The position numbers and the translations under genes were made by a program. 64,000 nucleotides of DNA from JAEZBP01 sp963832725 (GTDB taxonomy: Bacteria > Myxococcota_A > Polyangia > Polyangiales > Sandaracinaceae): assembly GCA_963832725.1 (NCBI GenBank), contig CAWHVG010000005.1:1240001-1304000 (forward strand). The letters run 5' to 3'. Shown in pieces: positions 53,117 to 64,000 of the stretch; position 1 is the first letter of the stretch; the number at the start of each line of letters is the position of its first letter. The notes beneath the pieces are model-generated. The model saw only the letters and a program-made list of their open reading frames with translations. It was not told where the DNA came from and did no database searches.

Positions 53117-54649
53117 TCAGAGGTCTGCGACGGTCCACACCTCGATGACGCCGCGGACCTCTTCGGTGGCGGGGTCGTAGTCGAGGTTGCCGGAGGCGCC
53201 GTTGACGTCGACGCTCTCGCCGCGCGCGAACGCGGCCACGATCTGCTGGAAGGTGCTCGGCGCGATATCGAAGGCCGTACCGCTGCTGACGTGGCGCAGA
53301 CCGCGAGCGATGTTCGTACCGCTCAAGACGCCGTTCTCCTGCCCCTCGGCCCAGCCGACGCCGTAGAGGACGAGCCACGCGGCGTCGTAGGCGTTGGCGG
53401 TGAACGAGTACGCGGCCGGATCGTCGGAGAACTCGATCTGATAGCGGCTGCGGAAGACGTCGTAGACCGGTCCGCTCGGCAGAGCGGGACGCGTCCCGCG
53501 GATTTGCGACCACCGGTCGCTCGAGCCGGTGGTGGCGGTCTTGAAGTCGGCGTTCGCCGCGCTGTCCGTCAGGAACAAGCCCTTGCTGTCGAACTGGGTT
53601 CGGCCTTCCGTCGCGTTCACGAACGCCGCCGCCTGATCGGTCTGCGAGGAGATGAAGAGGATCTCGTCGACGCCCATGTCCCCGGCCACGACGACCTGTT
53701 CGATCAGGATGCTGTCGTTCGAGAAGGGCAGGAGCATGGTGGTGCCCGAGAAGACCCGAGCGAACTCCTGAGCGATGCCGTCGCCGTAGGTGTTCGTCGC
53801 GTTGACCACGGCCACGCTGGTCACGCCGCGGCTGGTCATGTCGTCGGCGATGGTCTGCGACTGCTGGATGTCCGGCGGCGCGGTCCGCCAGAGCAGACCC
53901 GGGTTGTCGTCGGTGGGGTTGGTGACGTCGATGCCGGTCAGCGCGGCGCTGGTCGCCGAGGGGCTGATCAGCAGCGTGTCCGCGTTGTTCTGGAGCTCCA
54001 GAAAGACGGCCTGCGTATCCGCCGACGACGCCGGGCCGACGATCGCCGGCAAGCCGAGATCCTCCGCCAGGTACTGCGCGGTGGCGACCGCCGCATCCTG
54101 CCGACTCATCGCGTCGTAGTCGTTGTTCACCTCGATGGTGCAGAAGACGATCCCGAAGTGCCTTCCATCGATCCCGTCGGCGTCGTTGGCGCTCTGGATG
54201 GCGAGCTGGGCTGCGTTCTCGCGCGCCACGTGCGTCGCCAGGCTGCGGTCGGCGAGGTTGCCGATCACGATGGTGTCCGTGTAGCTCGACGGGTTGGTGA
54301 AGAGATCCTCGGGAAAAGTCTTGGTGCAGCGCGGGTTCTGCGGCGGGCGCTGGCAGAGGCCGTCGGCGCCGCAGACCGAGCCGAAACCGAACGCGAGCTG
54401 GCAGGAGCCCTGATCGCAGCTCGAGTGCTTCACGGTCCCGAACGAGCAGGACGCGCTCAGCAGCGCGAGCAGGCCGACGACGGCGGTCGTCCACGGCTCG
54501 AGGTGTGTCGACGAATCGGACCGAGCACCGCAATCGAGCCGCGTCCAGCCGCAAAGCGCCGAGAGGAGTCGTGCGAACGCACGGCGACGAACGGCAACGC
54601 GGCGGATGGGCGCGGAACGGCCGCGGGGCGACAGGAGATTGGTCGACAC
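53117..54649 (-). CDS. LivK-like periplasmic-binding lipoprotein
   Basis: Receptor of the branched-chain amino-acid-binding (Peripla_BP_6) fold, about 510 residues. The lipoprotein signal is TTAVVGLLALLSASCSFG, preceded by a long Arg-rich stretch whose start is unclear; I use GTG 54649, four bases after the TPR gene's stop. A small Cys-rich segment (CDQGSCQLAFGFGSVC) precedes the binding domain, which has AIVGPASSADTQAVFLELQN and SVAVVNATNTYGDGIAQEFA. No ABC transporter accompanies it. It is third in an operon behind a Ser/Thr kinase and a TPR protein. Confidence 0.83.
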   Translation of the reverse strand: MSTNLLSPRGRSAPIRRVAVRRRAFARLLSALCGWTRLDCGARSDSSTHLEPWTTAVVGLLALLSASCSFGTVKHSSCDQGSCQLAFGFGSVCGADGLCQRPPQNPRCTKTFPEDLFTNPSSYTDTIVIGNLADRSLATHVARENAAQLAIQSANDADGIDGRHFGIVFCTIEVNNDYDAMSRQDAAVATAQYLAEDLGLPAIVGPASSADTQAVFLELQNNADTLLISPSATSAALTGIDVTNPTDDNPGLLWRTAPPDIQQSQTIADDMTSRGVTSVAVVNATNTYGDGIAQEFARVFSGTTMLLPFSNDSILIEQVVVAGDMGVDEILFISSQTDQAAAFVNATEGRTQFDSKGLFLTDSAANADFKTATTGSSDRWSQIRGTRPALPSGPVYDVFRSRYQIEFSDDPAAYSFTANAYDAAWLVLYGVGWAEGQENGVLSGTNIARGLRHVSSGTAFDIAPSTFQQIVAAFARGESVDVNGASGNLDYDPATEEVRGVIEVWTVADL

Positions 54650-54653
54650 ACCG

Positions 54654-55530
54654 TCAGTACGTGACGACGACACCGAGCACTCCTCCCTGCGCACGCGGCG
54701 CGGCGTAGGGGACCACCCGCGCGCGGGCCGCATCGTTCGAGCCACCGCCGGACACCGCCCCGATGATCGCGAGCACGACGCCAGCGATCGCCGCCGCGCC
54801 GCCGACGGCGAACCCGGTGTCCGCGAGGGCGGAGTAGAGGGTGTCCTGGGAGAGCGCGCCGCTCACGCTCTCGTCGCAGAGCGTGACGCCGTCCGTGCCG
54901 GCCATGCAGCCGCCCTGGGCCTGCGAGCGGGCGGCGAGCGCGAGCGCGCCCATCACCGCGCCGGCCACGAGGAGCGCCACGCCCACGCCGCCGATGGCGA
55001 TCCCGCCGTAGACCAGCCCCTCGTCGAACGAGGGACCCGGCGGCGGCTGCGGTGGGGGCGGCGCGACCCGCGGCGGAGGCTGCGGCGCCGGCTCCGGCTC
55101 GGGCGGAGGCGCCTCGGCTCGCTGACGTTCTTCCTCCTCGCGCTGCTGCTCCGCCACGCGCTCCTCGAGCGCGGCGATGCGAGCGCGGATCTGCTCCTGC
55201 TCGGACTCGCGCGCGCTCACCGCGTAACGGCGCAGCGTGCTGAGGGCCTGGTCGTAGCGCCCGAGCCGCTCGAAGGCGTTGGCGATGTTGAAGAGCAGGA
55301 GCGGACGGCCGCTCAGCCGGTAGCTCTCCTGGAACGCCTGGACGGCTTCCTCGTAGCGGCCTTCATCGTAGTAGCTGGTCCCGCGCCGGTAGAGCTGGCG
55401 GGCGCGCCGATTCCGCCGGCTGGGCGGAGGCCGAGCCTGAAGCGAGCGCGACGAGGGCGAGCGCGACGAGGGCGAGCGCGACGCAGACGATGTGCGGGAG
55501 ACGCCCCGCCAGCCGGAGGTGCTGATTCAT
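54654..55530 (-). CDS. TPR/coiled-coil membrane protein, frameshifted at 55409-55413
   Basis: About 291 residues when repaired. The signal peptide MNQHLRLAGRLPHIVCVALA extends through repeats of ALVAL. GATTC at 55409-55413 read as GATC gives AQPADRRARQLYRRGTSYYD and a TPR-like stretch (GRYEEAVQAFQESYRLSGRP). A Glu/Gln coiled coil, a Pro-rich linker and two hydrophobic helices (IAIGGVGVALLVAGAVMGAL; AAIAGVVLAIIGAVSG) follow. The ATG overlaps the kinase stop, so it is probably a partner or substrate of that kinase. Confidence 0.85.
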
Positions 55531-57104
55531 TGGCCCCAAGGATTGCGAAGGTCGTTGTGCTCGTCCGAATCGCCCTGCGGCCGGTGCCGCTGGCCCCTGC
55601 GCGGCGTGTCGGGCTCGGGCTGCGGCGCGGCCTGAGGCGTCAGCCGGACGTGCGCGCTCGGCTGGCCCGCCGCCACCATGATGGTCCGCGGCTCGTAGCC
55701 GGGGAGGCTGAGCGTGAGCTCCCACCGCTCGCCGGCCGGGATGGGGAGCCCGACCGGCGCGTCGCCGAGGTCCACGTCGCCATGATGCACGCGGGCGCCG
55801 GACGGCTCGCTGTCGAGCTGGACCGTCGTCGCGGCGGGAGCAGGTTCCGGCGCCGGCGGCGGCTCGATCGCGGGCGTGGGCGTCGATTCGGCCGCGGGCT
55901 CCTCGCTGCCGCCCATCGGGATGACGAACGCGGCCGCCGCCACCCCGATCCCGACGAGGGCCACCAGGATCGCCGGGATCAGCCAGCTCCGGCGCCGCTC
56001 GGGCGTCGCGGGCGGCTCGGGCGCCGGCGGAGAGTCCGGCACCGTCGGTCGCGCCTCGGGCTCGGGGCTCTCCTGCTTCGATCGCGCGGACGGCTTGGCG
56101 GCCATCGTCGCGGGCGGCGCGGAGACCCGCTCCTCGAGCGGCGGCGGCACCCGCGCCTCGGCGCGCGCGGCGAGCAAGCCGATGTCCACGCCGGAGATCG
56201 ACGGGATGGAGATACCGACCTCCATCGCGCAGCTCCTCAGGCGGACGGCCACGTCGGCCATCGTCTGCGGGCGCGCCTCGGGCCGCTTGTCGAGGCACTG
56301 GAAGACCAGCCCCCGGAGCTCGGGGCCCGCTTCGCAGTAGGGGTTCTTCGCCTCGAGCGGCGGCGGCGGCTCATCGACCTGCGCGCGCAGCGTCTCGAAC
56401 TGCGACGGATACACGAAGGGCGGCTCGCCCGCGAGCATGTGATAGAGGACGGCGCCGAAGGCGTAGATGTCGGCCCGGTAATCGACCGAGCGGGTCTCGA
56501 TCTGCTCGGGGGCCATGTAGCGCGGCGAGCCGAGCACGATGCCCGAGCGGGTGAGATTGGCCGTGGCGTCGTCCCCGACCACCTTCACCAGCCCGAAGTC
56601 GAGCACCTTCACGTAGTGCGGGTCGTCACCGCGGCGGGTGAGCATCACGTTGCTCGGCTTGAGGTCCCGGTGGACCAGCCCCGCCTCGTGGGCTTCGCGC
56701 AGCGAGCCGCAGATCTGCGCGGCGACGTGTACCGCCAACCCCGAGTCGAGCGCCCGGTGCTCCCGGATGAGCTTGGTGAGGGTCATCCCCTCCACCAGCT
56801 CCATCGCGTAGTAGTAGCGACCGTCCGTGGTGCGCCCGTAGTCGTAGAGGACGATCGTGTTCGGGTGCGAGAGCTTGGCGACCGCCGCCGCCTCGAGCAG
56901 GAAGCGCTCCTCGAACTGGATCTTCGCCCCGACGTTCCCGGCGGCCGGCTCGAGCACCTTCAGCGCGACCTTGCGGCCGAGAGGCATCTGCTCGGCCAGG
57001 TAGACCGCACCCATGCCGCCGGCCGCGAGCCGCTCGAGGATGCGGAACCGGCCCTGGATCACCCGACCAACGAGCGAGGTGTCGTCCGAGGCTTCAGCGG
57101 TCAT
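55527..57104 (-). CDS. Ser/Thr protein kinase with transmembrane helix and PEGA domain
   Basis: 525 residues. The Hanks-type kinase domain (about 13-285) has RLAAGGMGAVYLAEQ, the ATP-site VALKVLEP, catalytic loop VHRDLKPSNVML, DFG loop VLDFGLVKVV and APE segment RYMAPEQIE. A Pro/Glu-rich juxtamembrane linker leads to one transmembrane helix (SWLIPAILVALVGIGVAAAA) and a periplasmic PEGA domain (QLDSEPSGARVHHGDVDLGD, LSLPGYEPRTIMV). Typical myxobacterial membrane kinase. It is first in an operon with the TPR and LivK-like genes, linked by an ATGA overlap. Confidence 0.95.
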   Translation of the reverse strand: MTAEASDDTSLVGRVIQGRFRILERLAAGGMGAVYLAEQMPLGRKVALKVLEPAAGNVGAKIQFEERFLLEAAAVAKLSHPNTIVLYDYGRTTDGRYYYAMELVEGMTLTKLIREHRALDSGLAVHVAAQICGSLREAHEAGLVHRDLKPSNVMLTRRGDDPHYVKVLDFGLVKVVGDDATANLTRSGIVLGSPRYMAPEQIETRSVDYRADIYAFGAVLYHMLAGEPPFVYPSQFETLRAQVDEPPPPLEAKNPYCEAGPELRGLVFQCLDKRPEARPQTMADVAVRLRSCAMEVGISIPSISGVDIGLLAARAEARVPPPLEERVSAPPATMAAKPSARSKQESPEPEARPTVPDSPPAPEPPATPERRRSWLIPAILVALVGIGVAAAAFVIPMGGSEEPAAESTPTPAIEPPPAPEPAPAATTVQLDSEPSGARVHHGDVDLGDAPVGLPIPAGERWELTLSLPGYEPRTIMVAAGQPSAHVRLTPQAAPQPEPDTPRRGQRHRPQGDSDEHNDLRNPWGQ

Positions 57105-57160
57105 CGCGGTGCGTCAGCCTACCATGCCGGCGACCGCGCTAAAACGACGGAGCGCGCTCC

Positions 57161-57583
57161 TCAGTGCTCGTCCACGCGATCGTCGCGATCGCCGCGCCCA
57201 TAGCGTGAATTCGGCCCGTATTGGGGCCCGTAGCCGCCGCGACCGTAGGGGCTGTAGCCGTAGCCATAGCCGTAGCGAGGCTGGCTCGGGTGGCCGGAGC
57301 TCCACCCACGCCCGCTCGGGTAGCCGCGCCCGCTCGGGTAGCCGCGCCCGCTCGGGTAGCCGTACCCGTAGCCGTAGGGGCTGCCGCGGTGGTGGCGGTG
57401 CTCGTCCGTGTGCCGGTCGTCGTCGAACGAGTATCCGTAGTACCGATCGTCGTGCGCGCCTCGGTAGTAGCCGTTCTGCGCGTACGCCGACGAGCGCGCG
57501 TAGCCCGCCACCGCCAGCGCGAGCACGATCGCGAAAGTCGCCGTCACCGCGGTGACGCCGCGCTGCAATCCCGTCTGCTGCAT
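57161..57583 (-). CDS. Tyr/Gly/Arg/His-rich secreted protein
   Basis: 140 residues. An N-terminal signal or anchor (MQQTGLQRGVTAVTATFAIV through ALAVAGYARSSAYAQ) is followed by a low-complexity chain: Asp/His-rich DDDRHTDEHRHHRG, then YGYGYGYPSGRG with three exact YPSGRG units, and YGYGYGYSPYGRGGYG. GAGGAGG before the ATG supports it. No domain is recognisable; such chains suit metal or polysaccharide binding or a structural role. It is not an obvious member of the kinase operon, lying 57 bases upstream of it. Confidence 0.75.
   Translation of the reverse strand: MQQTGLQRGVTAVTATFAIVLALAVAGYARSSAYAQNGYYRGAHDDRYYGYSFDDDRHTDEHRHHRGSPYGYGYGYPSGRGYPSGRGYPSGRGWSSGHPSQPRYGYGYGYSPYGRGGYGPQYGPNSRYGRGDRDDRVDEH
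57300..57365. repeat. 18-bp coding repeat (YPSGRG), three copies
   Basis: GGGTAGCCGCGCCCGCTC recurs three times in the + strand and encodes YPSGRG on the minus strand, within the Tyr/Gly-rich secreted protein. Near-identity at DNA level suggests recent slippage or an error-prone tract. Confidence 0.7.
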
Positions 57584-60500
57584 CCGTCCTCCTCACCGCA
57601 CGCGGCGGCTGTCCCCAGAAGAGGATGCAGGGGCGATGCCGCCGGGCGAGCAAGCTCACCGTGCCTGGTGCACGACCGGCGACCGAGTCGAGCCGCCACG
57701 CCGTGGCGAGTCGACGGCCCAGCGCGATCAGCGACCCCGCGATCAGCGACCCAGGCGGACCCGGTAGATGTCGCCGTTCTCGTGGGTGCCGCTCCGGAAG
57801 TCGATCCAGGCGACCACGCCGCCCACGCTCAGCCCGCTCCCGTTCGCGCGAGCCACCATCGGCTCGACGGCCTCGCCACCTCCCCCGTCGAGGGTCGGGT
57901 CGGTGAGCTGCCAGGTGAGCCCGGCGTCGATGCTGACCGCGCCGCGCACCCGCCGGAGCGTGTTGCTGCCGTCGGCGTCGTTGTCGTAGCCGATGATCAC
58001 GGTGTCGCCGCCCGCGAACGCGATCCGAGGGCTGTCGGAGACGCCGGGGACCGGCCCTCCGGCCTGCTGCGAGGCGCGCACCGCCGAGGTGAGGCTGGCG
58101 CCGCTGTCCAGGCTGGAGGCGAAGTAGACCTGCGTCCCCTCGCGGGTGTCGGACCAGGCGATGAACACCCGATCGTCGGTCGTGCTCGAGGTGCGCGGAT
58201 CGACCGCGATCACCGCCTCCGACGAGTCGGAGAGCATGGTACCGGGATCGTCGACGACGCGCTCCGCGCTCCAGCTCGCGCCGTTGTCGGCGGTGCGCAC
58301 GAAGACGATGTCGGCCCCTCCGCCCATCAGCGTCGAGACGTCGACCCAGACGACGTAGACGCGCGTTCCGTCGGAGACGAGCCGCACGTTGTCGCTGGCG
58401 CGCACGTCGCCCGTGTCGCCGTCGAGGCGCGCTTCGCGCCCGGAAGGGATCGCGCTGCTCGTGTCGTCCGCGTAGGTCGCGTAGACGTCGAAGGTGTTGC
58501 GCGCCGGCGGCCGGGACTCGCGCCAGACGAAGACGAAGCGGCCGGACGAGGTCACCGTCACCGCCGGACGGCCGGCGATCGGCGTCGGGCCGGTGTTCAC
58601 GCTGACCACGCGCTCGCCGCCCCAGCTGCTGCCGGTGTTCGTGCTGGCGCGCGAGACCACGTGGCGGGCGAGCGAGCCGGTGTCGAGCTGCTCCCAGGCC
58701 ACCACCACCCGCGCGCCGTCGGCGCTGGTGGCGACGGCGTGCTTGAAGTTGTCGGTGCCGCCGGTGGTGTCGAGGCGCTGGGGCGAGGAGAACGAGGCGC
58801 CCGAGTTGGTCGAGGTTCGCACCCAGATCTGGCGCACCAGGCTGCTCGGCACGACCTGGTAGACGACGTGGACCACGTCCTGCGAGCCGCTCCGGCCCAC
58901 CACGATCTCAGGCCGCACCGCGCGGTTGCTGGTCCCGCCGGTGAGATCGGTCAGCGAGGACCAGGTCGCGCCGCCGTCGGTCGAGCGCGAGAAGAAGATG
59001 TCGGCCGCGTTGCTGCCGTTTCGCTTGTCCACCCAGACGGCGTAGACGTCACGCCCGTCCGGCGAGCCGCCCGAGGCGATGCGAACGTCGTAGGAGTGGT
59101 GGGAGCCGAGCGCGTCGCCGGTGTCGACCCGCGTCTCGCCGCCGGCCGTGAGGCAGCCTTCGGCCGTGTCACCGAGCCCGTCGCAGTCGGTGTCGAGCCC
59201 GTCGCCGCAGCGATCGGTGGTGGGCGTGACCTGACCGCCGCAGACGTCGTAGGCGCCGAAGCGACAGGTCTGGGTGCCGGCGTGACAGGTGCCGACGCCC
59301 TCGGTGCCGGACGCGCCCGAGTAGCAGCTCTGGGTGAGCGCGCCGCCGCCGGCAGCCTCGTCGACCACACCGTTGCAGTTCTCGTCGCGCCCGTCGCAGG
59401 TCTCGCTCGAGGGGACGACCTCGCCGGTGCAGGCGCCGAAGCTGCCCGCCGAGCAACTGCGGCTGCCGCCGTGACAGATGCCGACGCCCTCCGTCCCGCC
59501 CGGCCCCGAGTAGCAGCTCGTGGTGACGCCGTTGTCGACGACTCCGTCGCAGTCCTCGTCGCGCCCGTCGCAGGTCTCGACCGTGGGCAGCACCTGCCCG
59601 GCGCAGACTCCGTAGGCGCCGCCGGTGCACGCCTGGATGCCGTCGCTGCAGATGCCGACGCCGCGCGTAGCGGCGCTGCCCGTGTAGCAGATCTGGCTCA
59701 GGCCCTCGTCGGTCGTGCCGTCGCAGTTGTCGTCACGGCCGTTGCAGACCTCGCCCGTCGGCCCGACGCCGCCCGAGCACATCAGCGCGCCGCCGCTGCA
59801 TATCTCGCTCCCGGGCACGCACGCGCCGACCGCGGAGCCGCAGGCGCTGCCGACGTCGACCGGATCGTCGTCGATCATCCCGTCGCAGTCGTCGTCGACG
59901 CCGTTGCAGGTCTCGAGCCCGGGCCCGACGCCGCCACTGCAGATCAGCGAGCCGCTCGCGCAGCTCAGCGTCCCGGCCATGCACGCGCCGGTATCGGTCC
60001 CGCAGGGCATGCCGATGCCCGGATCGGTCAGCGTCTCGTCGACCGTGCCGTCGCAGTCGTCGTCGAGGCCGTTGCAGACCTCCGGCGCCGGACCGACCGC
60101 CTGATCGCAGGCCAACGCGCCACTCCGGCACACGCTGAACCCGGCCGTGCAGGTCCCGACCGCCGGCATGCACACGCGCCCTTCGTCGACCGGCGAGTCG
60201 TCGACCATCCCGTTGCAGTCGTCGTCGGCGCCGTTGCAGCGCTCGACGGTCGGCTCGGGCGCACCGAGGCACACCAGCGAGCCGCCGACGCAGGTCACGC
60301 TGCCGGTGTCCGTGCACACGCCCGTGGCCACACCGCCCGGCGCCTTGTTGCACGCGCCGCCGGCGTCCGCCGTCGCGCCGTCGACGCGCCCGTCGCAGTC
60401 GTTGTCGAGGCCGTCGCAGATCTCGGTCGGATCCGCGGTCGGCGTGCAGGGATATTCGCAGCCGTCGAGCTGAACGCCGTCGTTGTCGCTGTAGCCGGGC

Positions 60501-61344
60501 TCGCAGTCGGTGGTCGGGTCGAACATGCAGGTGCCGGCCCCGCAGTGGGGCGTGGCGTGGGGAAACGAGCACACCCGCCCGCAGCGGCCGCAGTTGTTCA
60601 CGTCCGTGTCGAGCGCGAAGCCCTCGTCGGTCGTCCCGTCGCAGTCGTCGTCGAGGCCGTTGCAGGTCTCGGTGCCGCTCGCGCTCGGCGTGCACTCGTA
60701 CTCGCAGCCGTCCGACTGCATGCCGTTGGCGTCGATGTAACCGGCCGCGCAGTCGGTGGACGGATTATACGTGCAGGTCCCGCCGCTGCAGGTCGCGCCG
60801 CTGACCTGAAAGAAGGTGCAGACCTGGCCGCAGCGACCGCAGTTGTTCACGTCCGTGTCGAAGTGGAAGTCTTCGTCGGTCGAGCCGTCGCAATCGTTGT
60901 CGAGGCTGTCGCAGGCCTCGGTGCCGCCGTTCGAGGCGAAGCAGTGGTACTCGCAGCCGTCGGTGGAATCGATCGAGCCGGTGGTGTCGCCGTTCAGGTC
61001 GACGTAGCCGTCGAAGCAGGCGATGAAGTGGCAGGCCGAATCGCGGCACTCGGTCTGGGCGCCGGTCCGCTCGCAGCTCACGTCGCAGGCGCCGCAGTGC
61101 CGCGAGTCCTGCGTCAGATCGATCCCCTCGTCGACCAGCCCATCGCAGTCGTCGTCCACCTCGTTGCACTGCTCGGGCGCGCCGAGCACGCAGCCGTCGG
61201 GGCGCGGCGGGCCGGCGTCCTCCGGCTGTATCGCGGCGTCGGACCGAGGAAGCTGTGCGTCGGGGAGCTCGTCGCTGCCACCGTCGCAGTTGGCGAGGCA
61301 GTAGGGGTCGACCTGGCAGCCGGATGAGGCGAGCGCGAGCGCGA

Positions 61345-64000
<2,656 letters not shown>

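Noticed and set aside
57743..59100. Active sialidase
   Set aside because: Asp-box units are clear, but I could not find the Arg triad, Tyr/Glu pair or RIP motif of catalytic sialidases.
57221..61327. A 1368-residue plus-strand frame opposite the MopE gene
   Set aside because: It mirrors the Asp/Cys repeats of the real gene as Val/Ala/His runs. No motif or start supports it.

Overview
The window is a GC-rich (about 70%) chromosomal segment of a myxobacterium-like Myxococcota, most like the Sandaracinus/Polyangiales branch. The signs are a Ser/Thr kinase with a PEGA tail, two MopE-type metal-binding repeat proteins, two proteins with MYXO-CTERM-like sorting tails, DAG-rich lipoprotein linkers, FG-GAP/EGF lipoproteins, and many small lipoproteins of unknown function. 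I see no phage, plasmid, rRNA, tRNA or CRISPR locus.

Layout. 0-5.5 kb: OmpA-type lipoprotein, thioredoxin, then hemX-like, hemA and hemC with overlapping start and stop codons. 5.5-8.2 kb: three 166-bp hairpin-bearing repeats, a PLC-X lipoprotein and a convergent patatin phospholipase. 8.2-15.1 kb: tripartite RND efflux system split by a divergent promoter (tetR-hlyD-RND leftward, tolC rightward) with a palindromic operator over the -35 element. 15.2-24.9 kb: gcvPB, small lipoproteins, a SYLF protein, an ArsA/Get3-like ATPase, a curved-DNA-like repeat tract, a DUF2330 protein, an Rsm22-type methyltransferase and a ccmC/ccmD-like pair with an unlisted 41-residue membrane ORF. 24.9-32.8 kb: acyl-CoA dehydrogenase, a membrane-anchored FAM20-like kinase, a soluble histidine kinase, small cytosolic proteins, rarA and a PilZ protein. 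32.8-41.6 kb: Mrp ATPase, FG-GAP/EGF lipoprotein, membrane-anchored ferritin-like protein, HEAT protein, a repeat-rich stretch with a transposase relic, a methyltransferase and a peroxiredoxin. 41.6-48.5 kb: TRAP transporter (dctQ-dctM-dctP), TetR, cytochrome P450, RdgC pair and VOC protein. 48.5-53 kb: Tat molybdopterin oxidoreductase with cytochrome b, then a FIST protein coupled to a sensor kinase. 53-64 kb: operon of Ser/Thr kinase, TPR protein and LivK-like receptor, a Tyr/Gly/His-rich secreted protein, then two MopE-type proteins, the second running off the right edge.

Sequence quality matters throughout. At least eleven otherwise normal genes, plus a cluster in the last one, carry single-base frameshifts. 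Seven of these fall exactly at GATTC/GAATC where GATC would restore the frame. This looks like a systematic sequencing artefact at a modified GATC site, not gene decay. Frameshifted genes are given here as single CDS with the shift position stated.

The most unusual biology is the repeat arrays at 5.46-5.93, 20.41-20.52 and 32.19-32.23 kb, the FAM20-like secreted kinase, the zinc-ribbon/ferritin membrane fusion, the kinase-TPR-receptor operon, and the MopE plus sialidase-repeat protein whose start is embedded in the sorting tail of the gene before it.
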